In this document: piece by piece, positions 26,729-34,967 of the stretch
Numbering within the stretch: position 1 is the first letter of the stretch
How the letters are laid out: each line of letters begins with the position of its first letter
Assembly: GCA_016709385.1 (NCBI GenBank)
Contig: JADJMW010000002.1
Coordinates: 248,001 to 312,000, forward strand
From: Candidatus Rubrivivax defluviihabitans
GTDB taxonomy: Bacteria; Pseudomonadota; Gammaproteobacteria; Burkholderiales; Burkholderiaceae_C
Length of the DNA: 64,000 bases
Reading direction: 5' to 3'
The notes under the pieces: model-generated
What the model saw: the letters and a program-made list of their open reading frames with translations, nothing else
The model's database searches: none
Told to the model about the DNA's origin: nothing
Position numbers and translations under genes: made by a program

Positions 26729-27823
26729 TCAGCCGATGCTTTCCACCTGCCGGCTCTGCTGGTAGGCGCTGCCGAAACGGTTGGCCAGGAAGTCGGGCAG
26801 CGCCACCTGCTCCTGGCGCACGAAGCCGCGCTGCGGCAGCTTGCCTTCGCGGAACAGGTCCAGTGCGGCACAGATGCCGGCGGCGGTGGTGATCTGGATC
26901 GCCGACAGCGGGTGGCCCTCGCTGCGGTCGGCAAAGATCTTGCGCGCGAACACCTCCTGCACCAGCGAGCCGCCGCGTTGGCCGCTGACGGTGACGAAGA
27001 CCAGCACCACGTCCTGCATGGTGCTGGGGATGCTCTTGCGCATGATGTCCTTCAGCGTCTCGGTGTCGTCCTTGAGCTGCAGTTCTTCCAGCAGCATCTT
27101 CATCAGGTCGCGGTGGCCGGGGTAGCGCACGCTCTTGTAGTCCAGCGTCTGCACGCGGCCGGCCAGGGTTTCGCACAGCGTGCCGAGGCCGCCGCTGGTG
27201 TTGAAGGCCTCGTATTCGGTGCCGTCCAGGCTGAAATGCTCCATGCCTTCGAGCGGCAGCACCTCGATGTTGCGGCCGCCGCGGATGGCCTCGCAGGGGT
27301 GGCAGTACTCGTTGATGAGGCCGTCCACGCTCCAGGTGAGGTTGTATTTGAGCGCGTTGGTGGGGAAGGCCGGCAGCGCGCCGACGCGCATCTTCACCTC
27401 GTGCAGGCTGTCGAAGCCCTGCGCCAGGTGGTTCGCGACGATGCCGATGAAGCCCGGCGCCAGCCCGCACTGCGGCATGAAGACGGTGGCCGCGCCTTCG
27501 GCCAGTTGCTTGATGGCGCGGGTGGCGGCCACGTCCTCGGTGAGGTCGAAATAGTGGCAGCCGGCTTGGCGTGCCTGCGTCGCGGCCAGTGTGGCCAGGT
27601 GGTAGGGCAAGGCATTGACGACGGCGTCCTGGCCGCGCAGCACCTGCAGCAGTGCGGCGGCGTCGGCCGTCTCGGCCTGCCGCGTCGTCACGGGTTCTTG
27701 CGCCAGCCGGGCCAGCGCGGTGGCGCTGCGGTCGACCACGGTCAAGTCGTAGTCGCCGCTGGTACCCAGCAGGCGGGCGATGGTCTGGCCGATGTGGCCG
27801 GCGCCGAGCAAGGTGATGCGCAT
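26729..27823 (-). CDS. Saccharopine dehydrogenase-like protein
   Basis: The 364-residue protein begins MRITLLGAGHIGQTIARLLG, a Rossmann NAD(P) site, then VVDRSATALARLA, AVVNALPYHLATLAA and GCHYFDLTED, as in the saccharopine dehydrogenase / lysine 6-dehydrogenase / carboxynorspermidine family. Downstream: FMPQCGLAPGFIGIVANHLA and EAFNTSGGLGTLCETLAGRVQTLDYKSVRYPGH. It most likely acts on lysine-type amino acids. A 9-bp inverted repeat lies in its promoter region and an Lrp-type regulator is 870 bp away, facing the other way, with one unknown gene between. Confidence 0.82.
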   Translation of the reverse strand: MRITLLGAGHIGQTIARLLGTSGDYDLTVVDRSATALARLAQEPVTTRQAETADAAALLQVLRGQDAVVNALPYHLATLAATQARQAGCHYFDLTEDVAATRAIKQLAEGAATVFMPQCGLAPGFIGIVANHLAQGFDSLHEVKMRVGALPAFPTNALKYNLTWSVDGLINEYCHPCEAIRGGRNIEVLPLEGMEHFSLDGTEYEAFNTSGGLGTLCETLAGRVQTLDYKSVRYPGHRDLMKMLLEELQLKDDTETLKDIMRKSIPSTMQDVVLVFVTVSGQRGGSLVQEVFARKIFADRSEGHPLSAIQITTAAGICAALDLFREGKLPQRGFVRQEQVALPDFLANRFGSAYQQSRQVESIG

Positions 27824-27876
27824 GAAGGTGTCTCCCGACCAGGTGTTGAACTGGCGGGAAGTCTAGGCGCGAGACG

Positions 27877-27949
27877 CGACGAAAGAAAGCAGGCTTTCGT
27901 CGAAATAGTCTATGCTTCCGCCGTTTCGCCTGATTGAACCGACGAAACG
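27877..27949. promoter_or_regulatory. Operator-like inverted repeats upstream of the saccharopine dehydrogenase gene
   Basis: A perfect 9-bp inverted repeat, CGACGAAAG at 27877-27885 and CTTTCGTCG at 27894-27902 with an 8-nt spacer, is followed by a second pair, CGTTTCG at 27922-27928 and CGAAACG at 27943-27949. All arms share the TTCG/CGAA core. The first pair is centred about 67 bp upstream of the ATG at 27823. The Lrp/AsnC regulator encoded at 28691 is the obvious candidate binder, but this is inference. Confidence 0.5.
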
Positions 27950-27967
27950 ACGAACCTCTTGCGATGC

Positions 27968-28504
27968 TCAGCCGGTCTTGCGCTCGGCCTTGAGCTTGCG
28001 GCCTTCAGCGCGCTTGGCGCGCGTGACGTCGCGCTGGTAGGCGGCCTCGGCTTCTTGTCGCATCTGGATCGCGCGCGCCAGCGCGGCCTCGTATTTCTGC
28101 AGCGTATAGGTGTTCTCGGTGCCGATATACACCGTGCGACGTCTCGGCTTCTCGCCAAAGCGCGGGATCAGCACCGACAGGCTGGCTTCCCTGAGGCCGG
28201 AGCCGCTGCGCTGGCGCACGATCGGGCCCGAGATGCCGGGCGGCAGGTCACTGGTCTTGTTCTGGCTCGGGGCGCGCTGCAGCGTGGTGGGAGCCTGCAG
28301 CGTGGCGATGCGCCGCAGCAGTTCGCGGGTGGCCTTTTCCAGTGCCGCCGCAGCGCCGCTGCCGTCGGCGCTGTGGTCGGAGAACATCTTCGTGCCACCG
28401 TAGCGCAGTTGCCAGCCGTGGGTGGCGAGGTGGTCGATGCGTTGAATGCCTTGCGGAACCTTGAAGGCCTGGCCGTTGAAGAGAACGACGTGTCTGAATT
28501 TCAT
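27968..28504 (-). CDS. Hypothetical protein, basic, unknown family
   Basis: I do not recognise this 178-residue protein. It begins MKFRHVVLFNGQAFKVPQGI and contains GWQLRYGGTKMFSDHSADGS, then a Ser/Pro/Arg-rich region, GLREASLSVLIPRFGEKPRRRTVYIG, and a Lys/Arg-rich helical tail (AKRAEGRKLKAERKTG). There is no signal peptide or membrane segment. The two short beta-strand-rich stretches with an aromatic-basic pattern could bind nucleic acid, but no named domain can be claimed. It lies between the saccharopine dehydrogenase gene (same strand) and the divergent Lrp gene. Confidence 0.65.
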   Translation of the reverse strand: MKFRHVVLFNGQAFKVPQGIQRIDHLATHGWQLRYGGTKMFSDHSADGSGAAAALEKATRELLRRIATLQAPTTLQRAPSQNKTSDLPPGISGPIVRQRSGSGLREASLSVLIPRFGEKPRRRTVYIGTENTYTLQKYEAALARAIQMRQEAEAAYQRDVTRAKRAEGRKLKAERKTG

Positions 28505-28663
28505 GTCCGTGCGAGCCGTGCTCGATCCATGGACTCCCCGTGTCGCGTCGCATTGTTGTGCGTGTTGTGCGGTCGTCCGGCGCTCGGCCGGGCACCAGGA
28601 TCGACTTTAGCGTCATCACCGGGCGGACTCGCCGCAAGGCGGCCCGCCCGTGCGAGCTGCACC

Positions 28664-28669
28664 GACAAT
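28664..28669 (+). promoter_or_regulatory. Putative -10 box for the Lrp gene
   Basis: GACAAT at 28664-28669 lies 21 bp upstream of the ATG at 28691 in the 187-bp divergent gap. There is no clear -35 match, so the call is weak. Confidence 0.3.
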
Positions 28670-28690
28670 AGGCCGCGCTTCCCGCCGACC

Positions 28691-29131
28691 ATGAATCTGG
28701 ATCCCCTCGACCGCCGTCTGCTCGCCTTGCTGCAGGCCAATGCCCGCGCCAGCACGGCCGAGCTGGCGCGCCAGCTCGGCGTGGCGCGCACCACCGTGCT
28801 GGCGCGGCTGGCGCGGCTGGAACGCAGCGGCGTGGTCGTGGGCTATACCGTGCGACTGGGGCAGGAAGAAGCCGACCGCGGGGTGGAGGCCTTCGTGGGC
28901 ATCAGCACCGAGCCGAAGTCGGCGCGCGACGTGACGCAGCGCCTGGCCGCCTTTCCCGAACTGCGCCAGCTTTGCAGCGTGAGCGGCGAATTCGACTACA
29001 TGGCGCTGCTGCGCGCCGATTCCACGGCGCGGCTGGATGCGCTGCTCGACGAGATCGGTGCCATCGAAGGCGTGCGCAAGACCACAACCTCGGTGCTGCT
29101 GGCGCGGCGCATCGACCGCACCTCGCCCTGA
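28691..29131 (+). CDS. Lrp/AsnC family transcriptional regulator
   Basis: The 146-residue protein has the N-terminal winged HTH (LDRRLLALLQANARASTAELARQLGV, then VLARLARLERSGVVVGYTV) and the C-terminal RAM/ligand domain (EAFVGISTEPKSARDVTQRLAAFPE, CSVSGEFDYMALLRADSTARLDALLDEIG). Such regulators bind amino acids as octamers. Ligand unknown; the nearby lysine-type dehydrogenase suggests lysine or a related amino acid. dbpA begins 12 bp downstream on the same strand. Confidence 0.9.
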   Translation: MNLDPLDRRLLALLQANARASTAELARQLGVARTTVLARLARLERSGVVVGYTVRLGQEEADRGVEAFVGISTEPKSARDVTQRLAAFPELRQLCSVSGEFDYMALLRADSTARLDALLDEIGAIEGVRKTTTSVLLARRIDRTSP

Positions 29132-29143
29132 ACTCCCGACGCC

Positions 29144-30529
<1,386 letters not shown>

Positions 30530-30573
30530 CGGGGCGGCTGCGCGGCCGCCGGCGCGCGCAGGCATTCGCTGCC

Positions 30574-30579
30574 TAGAAT
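30574..30579 (+). promoter_or_regulatory. Putative -10 box for apaG
   Basis: TGCCTAGAAT with TAGAAT at 30574-30579 ends only 7 bp before the apaG ATG. If used, transcription would start at or next to the A of the start codon, giving a leaderless message. The identical TGCCTAGAAT is found before gshA. Confidence 0.35.
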
Positions 30580-30586
30580 CGCGCCG

Positions 30587-30961
30587 ATGTCCCGCCCCGA
30601 ATTCACCTGCGAAGTCCACGTGCAGTACCTGCCCGAACAGTCCGACCCGCCCGACGGGCCTTATGCCTTCGCCTATACCGTAACCATCCGCAACACCGGC
30701 GACATCACGGCGCAACTGGTGGCACGGCGCTGGGTCATCACCGACGCCGAGGGCAACGGCGAGGAAGTGCGCGGCTTGGCCGTGGTCGGCCAGCAGCCGC
30801 TGCTCAAGCCCGGCGAGCAGTTCGAATATTCGAGCTGGACCCGCCTGGCCACGCCGCACGGCCAGATGCGCGGCACCTATTTCTGCATCACAGAGGAAGC
30901 GCAGCCTTTCGAGGCCCAGGTGCCCGAATTCGAACTCGTATTCCCGGGCCTGCTGCACTGA
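30587..30961 (+). CDS. apaG: ApaG (DUF525) protein
   Basis: The 124-residue protein is a complete ApaG: AFAYTVTIRNTGDITAQLVARRWVI, LAVVGQQPLLKPGEQFEYSSWTRLATPHGQMRGTYFCI and the FELVFPGLLH end. It is an immunoglobulin-like beta-sandwich; in gammaproteobacteria it is linked to Co2+ and Ap4A metabolism. It precedes the gcr gene by 14 bp, the usual Burkholderiales order. Confidence 0.93.
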   Translation: MSRPEFTCEVHVQYLPEQSDPPDGPYAFAYTVTIRNTGDITAQLVARRWVITDAEGNGEEVRGLAVVGQQPLLKPGEQFEYSSWTRLATPHGQMRGTYFCITEEAQPFEAQVPEFELVFPGLLH

Positions 30962-30975
30962 AGGCGGCGCAGGCG

Positions 30976-32961
30976 ATGTCCGTCTGGGACCTGACCGCGC
31001 TCGTCAACGCGGCCAACGCCAAGGCCGGCCAGGCCGACCGCAACCTGTGGCTGGTGCGGTTGATGGAATGGCTGCGCCATGCGCCGCGCAATGCCGTCGC
31101 CGCGGCCGCCGACGAAGCCCGCACGCCGCTGCCGGTACTGCGGCTGCGGCACCTGCTCAACCATCTGGACAAGAACGAGGCCGCGCGCGCCGCGGTGCAG
31201 GGCATGATGCGCGCCTTCCGGCGCGAGACCGACGCCGCCGCGCTGTATGCCGACTTCGGCTTCGGCTCGCGCATGTCGCTGGCCGGTGAACTCCTGACCC
31301 GGGTGCAGGCGCGCGTGCTGCCGGCCACGCCCGATACGCGGGACCTGGCGGCGCTGTTCCGGCTGATGTTCGAAGCCGCCGACGCGGACTGGATAGCCGC
31401 CATCGACACGGCCACGCTGCACCGCGCCGGTTCGATCCTGGCACCGGCCGCCGAGGACTGGCGCGCCACGCTGCTCGACGCCATCACCATCCTCGTCAGT
31501 GCCGTGCATGCGGCCGGCTATTCGCCGGCGCTGCGCCAGCGCATGGACACCGCCCTGCTGCACGACGAACCCTTCCGCCAGCTCACGGCGGCGGCCGGAG
31601 CACTGCGCACCGCGGTGCTGGAGGGTCGCCACGCCGAGGCGCTGCAGGAGGCCGCCTACCTGCGTGCCCTGCTGGACACCTGCCGCCGTGCGGCCGGCAG
31701 CATCACGGCGCATCTGGAGCAGTACGGCGTGTCGGTGGACATCGTGTTCGACCTCGACCAGTTGCAGGGCCGCGCCCGCCGCATCGAACAACTGCTGGAA
31801 TGCGTGCTGGCACCGGACCCCGCGCCGCAGTGGCAACGACTGGTGGCCGCCCTGGCGCGCGAACTGGCCCAGGTGCGCGGCGTGCGCCGCCTGCTGGCGC
31901 GCCAGTATTCGCTGCTGGCGCGCCAGGTCACCGAGCGCAGCGCCGAGACCGGCGAACACTACATCACGCGCACGCGCGACGAATACCGCGACATGCTGCG
32001 CCGTGCCGCCGGCGGCGGTGCGGTCCTCGCCGGCACCACCTTCGTCAAGTTCGCCATCGCGGCCATCGGCCTGTCGGCCTTCTGGGCCGGGTTCTGGTCG
32101 GGCGCGAACTATGCCGCCAGCTTCGTCGTCGTCATGCTGCTGCACTGGACGGTGGCCACCAAGCAGCCGGCGATGACGGCGCCGGCGCTGGCCGCTTCGC
32201 TGCCGGCCGCGGGCGGCAGCACCAGCGAAGAGCAGATCGAGACCTTCGTCGACCGCGTGGCGCAGCTCATCCGGTCGCAGGCCGCCGGCATCGTGGGCAA
32301 CGTGGCCATGTGCGCGCCGCTGGTGCTGGCCGCGCAGTGGCTGGCAAAGACGGTGTTCGGTGCGCCGCTGGTGGGGGCCGAGACGGCCGAATACGTTCTG
32401 GGCAGTTTGACGCTGCTGGGCCCCACGGTGCTGTTCGCCGCCTTCACCGGGGTGCTGCTGTTCGCCAGTTCGCTCGTCGCCGGTTGGGCCGAGAACTGGT
32501 TCGTGCTGCATCGGTTGGACAGCGCCATGGCCTGGAACCCGCGCATCGTGGCCACGCTGGGCGCGGCGCGGGCGCGGCGCTGGTCGAGCTGGTCGCGCGC
32601 CAACGTCTCGGGACTCGCGGCCAATATCTCGTTGGGCATGATGCTGGGGCTGGCGCCGGCGCTGGTGGACTTCCTCGGCCCGCCGCTGGAGGTGCGCCAC
32701 GTCACCTTGTCCAGCGGGCAGCTCGGCGCGGCGCTCGGGGCGCTGGGTTGGCCGCTGCTCGCCGAACCGGCATTCTGGTGGTGCATGGCCGGCATCGCCG
32801 CCACCGGCGTGCTGAACGTGACGGTGAGCTTCTGGCTCGCCTTCAAGGTGGCGCTCAGTTCGCGTGGCGTGCGCCTCAAGGACCGCAGCCGCATCGCCGC
32901 GGCGATGCGGCGCCGGCTGTTCACGCGTCCGCTGTCCTTCGTCTGGCCGCCCCGCGACTGA
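30976..32961 (+). CDS. gcr: Gcr-type 'site-specific recombinase' membrane protein
   Basis: This 661-residue protein matches the COG4389 family annotated as site-specific recombinase Gcr. The N-terminal half is helical and soluble (RHLLNHLDKNEAARAAVQGMMRAFRRETD, FGFGSRMSLAGELLTRVQARVLP). The C-terminal half (about residues 355-640) has several membrane helices, for example AIAAIGLSAFWAGFWSGANYA and MLGLAPALVDFLGPP. No recombinase catalytic motif is visible. The recombinase name is historical; a membrane role is more likely. It follows apaG by 14 bp and is probably co-transcribed. Confidence 0.82.
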   Translation: MSVWDLTALVNAANAKAGQADRNLWLVRLMEWLRHAPRNAVAAAADEARTPLPVLRLRHLLNHLDKNEAARAAVQGMMRAFRRETDAAALYADFGFGSRMSLAGELLTRVQARVLPATPDTRDLAALFRLMFEAADADWIAAIDTATLHRAGSILAPAAEDWRATLLDAITILVSAVHAAGYSPALRQRMDTALLHDEPFRQLTAAAGALRTAVLEGRHAEALQEAAYLRALLDTCRRAAGSITAHLEQYGVSVDIVFDLDQLQGRARRIEQLLECVLAPDPAPQWQRLVAALARELAQVRGVRRLLARQYSLLARQVTERSAETGEHYITRTRDEYRDMLRRAAGGGAVLAGTTFVKFAIAAIGLSAFWAGFWSGANYAASFVVVMLLHWTVATKQPAMTAPALAASLPAAGGSTSEEQIETFVDRVAQLIRSQAAGIVGNVAMCAPLVLAAQWLAKTVFGAPLVGAETAEYVLGSLTLLGPTVLFAAFTGVLLFASSLVAGWAENWFVLHRLDSAMAWNPRIVATLGAARARRWSSWSRANVSGLAANISLGMMLGLAPALVDFLGPPLEVRHVTLSSGQLGAALGALGWPLLAEPAFWWCMAGIAATGVLNVTVSFWLAFKVALSSRGVRLKDRSRIAAAMRRRLFTRPLSFVWPPRD

Positions 32962-32972
32962 GGGCGGCCCGC

Positions 32973-33089
32973 TCAGCGCGGCTCGTCCGGCGGGTCGCCG
33001 TCCTTGCGGCGGCCGGAGAACATCGTCCACCAGACGATGAACACCAGCAGCGCCAAGGCGCTCAGCGCTTCCAGGATCAGCAGCCACAT
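32973..33089 (-). CDS. 38-residue single-span membrane protein
   Basis: This short frame reads MWLLILEALSALALLVFIV, continues WWTMFSGRRKDGD and ends in PPDEPR. It has one membrane helix (about residues 2-23), a basic GRRK stop-transfer and an acidic tail, so the C-terminus should be cytosolic. Proteins of this pattern (a helix ending VFIVWWTMFSGRR) recur as hypotheticals in Comamonadaceae-like genomes, from memory. Ribosome-binding signal is weak. It lies between the convergent gcr stop and the GGDEF gene on the same strand. Confidence 0.65.
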   Translation of the reverse strand: MWLLILEALSALALLVFIVWWTMFSGRRKDGDPPDEPR

Positions 33090-33126
33090 GGCGAAGTCTC
33101 GTGCGTCATGGACCGGCCCGCGGCAT

Positions 33127-34254
33127 TCAGGCGGCCACGGCCTGCGCGCCGCCTTGCGTCTTGGCTTCCTGCAGCGCGCGTTCGGCGCGCTGCAGCGTCT
33201 GTGCCACGGCCTCGCCGGCGTGGTGTTCGCTCAGGCCCGCCGACAGCGTCACGGCCACGATGGCATTGCCGTGCGCCACGCGCAGCGCGGCCAGCCGCTC
33301 GAGCACGCGCTCGAGCCCGCCGCGCGCCAGTGCGGCATGGGTGTCGGACATCAGCAGCAGAAAGACGCCACTGCCCCAGCGCGCCAGCACGTCGGACCCG
33401 CGCACGTGACGCAGCGCCTCCTGCGCCACGGCCTGCAGCACGGCGTCGCCGCAGGCATAGCCGTGCGCGTTGTTGACCGACTTCAGGCGGTCGATGTCGA
33501 GCAGTGCCAGACAGAAGCTCTGGCCCGAACGCGTGCAGCGCTGGTGTTCCTGCGCCACCAGCGCCTGCATGTGGCGGCGGTTGGGCAGGCCGGTCAGTTC
33601 GTCACGCGTGGTCTGCTCGCGCAACCGGGCCAGCGCCTGCGCCAGTTCGCTGCGCTGCCGGCGCGCGCGATGGCGCAGCCGCGAAAGCCGGCCGGCCAGC
33701 ACCGACACCCCCGGCACCATGGTGGCCACGAGCAGGAAATGCCCCAGCTCGATGGCCGCCGGGTAGGCCTGCGGGGCGGTGACTGCCTTGATGGTCATCA
33801 CTGCGCCGAACAGGCCGACCGCGTAGAGGCTGACCCACCGCATCTGCCGCGGCGAGGCCACGAACATGCCGAAGACCAGCACCACCATCACCGCCGGGAA
33901 AACCGCAGCGCGCCCGGCGCCCAGCAGCGCATACGCCACCGCCGCGCTGGTCAGCGCGAACAGCATCTGCGGCACCGTCAGCGAGGGGTCGGCGCGCCGG
34001 CGCGACCAGCCGCCGCGGATGAGGGCGTAGAACAGCGCCATGCCCAGCAGCGTCAGGGCCGACCAGGCCAGCACCGCGGCGGCGGGGGCCACGCCGATCC
34101 AGGCAAAATAGTTCATCGCCACCACCGCTGCTGCCAGCAACAGCATGGCCCTGCCGACCTGCGCCAGCCGCGCCCGCTGCAGCGGTTCGGTGGTCAGCAG
34201 CGCGTCGGCAAGACGGTGGAAGGGGGCGGTCTTCAACGGGCCCGAGGGTAGCAC
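33127..34254 (-). CDS. Membrane GGDEF-domain protein with degenerate active site
   Basis: This 375-residue protein has about six membrane helices (residues 30-190), a linker helix, and a C-terminal GGDEF domain starting at RDELTGLPNRRHMQALVAQE. The metal-site strand LLDIDRLKSVNNAHGYACGDAVL is intact, but the signature loop reads RWGSGVF in place of RYGGDEF. The catalytic Glu and the second Gly are lost, so cyclic-di-GMP synthesis is unlikely. No I-site RxxD is evident before it. It may be a GTP or c-di-GMP sensor. It converges with nothing and faces the short membrane-protein gene on the same strand. Confidence 0.85.
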   Translation of the reverse strand: MLPSGPLKTAPFHRLADALLTTEPLQRARLAQVGRAMLLLAAAVVAMNYFAWIGVAPAAAVLAWSALTLLGMALFYALIRGGWSRRRADPSLTVPQMLFALTSAAVAYALLGAGRAAVFPAVMVVLVFGMFVASPRQMRWVSLYAVGLFGAVMTIKAVTAPQAYPAAIELGHFLLVATMVPGVSVLAGRLSRLRHRARRQRSELAQALARLREQTTRDELTGLPNRRHMQALVAQEHQRCTRSGQSFCLALLDIDRLKSVNNAHGYACGDAVLQAVAQEALRHVRGSDVLARWGSGVFLLLMSDTHAALARGGLERVLERLAALRVAHGNAIVAVTLSAGLSEHHAGEAVAQTLQRAERALQEAKTQGGAQAVAA

Positions 34255-34267
34255 CGCGACTGCGGTC

Positions 34268-34816
34268 TCAACCCCCCCGACCCAGGTGCTCGAGCGGCAG
34301 CGCGGAGCCGGCCTTCACTTCGCCCAGCGAGAAGCTGGTGTGCAGGTCCTTCACGTTGGGCAGCTTGAACAGCGTGCTCATGGTCCAGCGCGAAAAGGCA
34401 TCCAGGTCGGTGGCCACCACGTGCAGCTCGAAGGTGCCCGCGCCACTGATGTAGTGGCAGGCCATGACCTCGGGCAGGGCGCGGATGGTCTCTTCCAGCG
34501 CCCGCGTGGCCTCGGCGTTGTTGCGCTCGGCGTCCACGCGCACGAAGGCCAGCACGCCCAGGCCGATCCTGCGGCGGTCGATCTCGGCGCGGTAGCCGGT
34601 GATGTAGCCCTGCTCCTCGAGCCATTTCACGCGGCGCCAGGTGGGCGCCGCCGACAGGCCGATGCGCGCCGCGAGTTCGGCATTGGACAGCCGAGCGTCG
34701 GCCTGCAGTTCGTGCAGGATGGCCACGTCGTAGCGGTCCAGCGCCGCGCCGCGGACTTCGGTGGTGCTGGCCGGAGCCACGGTGGTTTTCCCCAATTCAG
34801 GTGTTCTGAGCGTCAT
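34268..34816 (-). CDS. Lrp/AsnC family transcriptional regulator
   Basis: The 182-residue protein has an N-terminal extension of about 25 residues before the HTH (LDRYDVAILHELQADARLSNAELAARIG, APTWRRVKWLEEQGYITGY). The ligand domain follows (LGVLAFVRVDAERNNAEATRALEET, EVMACHYISGAGTFELHVVATDLDAFSRW). It is divergent from the indolepyruvate oxidoreductase gene, so it is probably its aromatic-amino-acid-sensing regulator; this regulator-target arrangement is common for Lrp proteins. Confidence 0.9.
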   Translation of the reverse strand: MTLRTPELGKTTVAPASTTEVRGAALDRYDVAILHELQADARLSNAELAARIGLSAAPTWRRVKWLEEQGYITGYRAEIDRRRIGLGVLAFVRVDAERNNAEATRALEETIRALPEVMACHYISGAGTFELHVVATDLDAFSRWTMSTLFKLPNVKDLHTSFSLGEVKAGSALPLEHLGRGG

Positions 34817-34967
34817 TTTTACGTTTCAACGTTAATTGGAGCAAGAAGCTTGCGCCAAGCATGCCTGAGCGGGCATCGAAAGAAAAGACATACCGCGCCC
34901 GTTTGCCTACACTGCCGCGCTGCCCCGGGCCTTTCGTTCACCCCGGGCCCCTCCAGGAGTCGACGCC
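34817..34967. promoter_or_regulatory. Divergent control region between the Lrp and indolepyruvate oxidoreductase genes
   Basis: The 151-bp gap is A/T-richer than its flanks. It holds ACGTT-TC-AACGT (34821-34832), GCAAG-AAG-CTTGC (34841-34853) and a TACACT box near 34907 that could be the -10 of the oxidoreductase gene. The two short palindromes next to the regulator start are candidate Lrp sites. Confidence 0.5.

Noticed and set aside
30976..32961. Taking the Gcr-family name as evidence of a mobile element
   Set aside because: No catalytic recombinase motifs or element ends are present. The protein has a membrane C-terminal half and sits in a conserved apaG neighbourhood.
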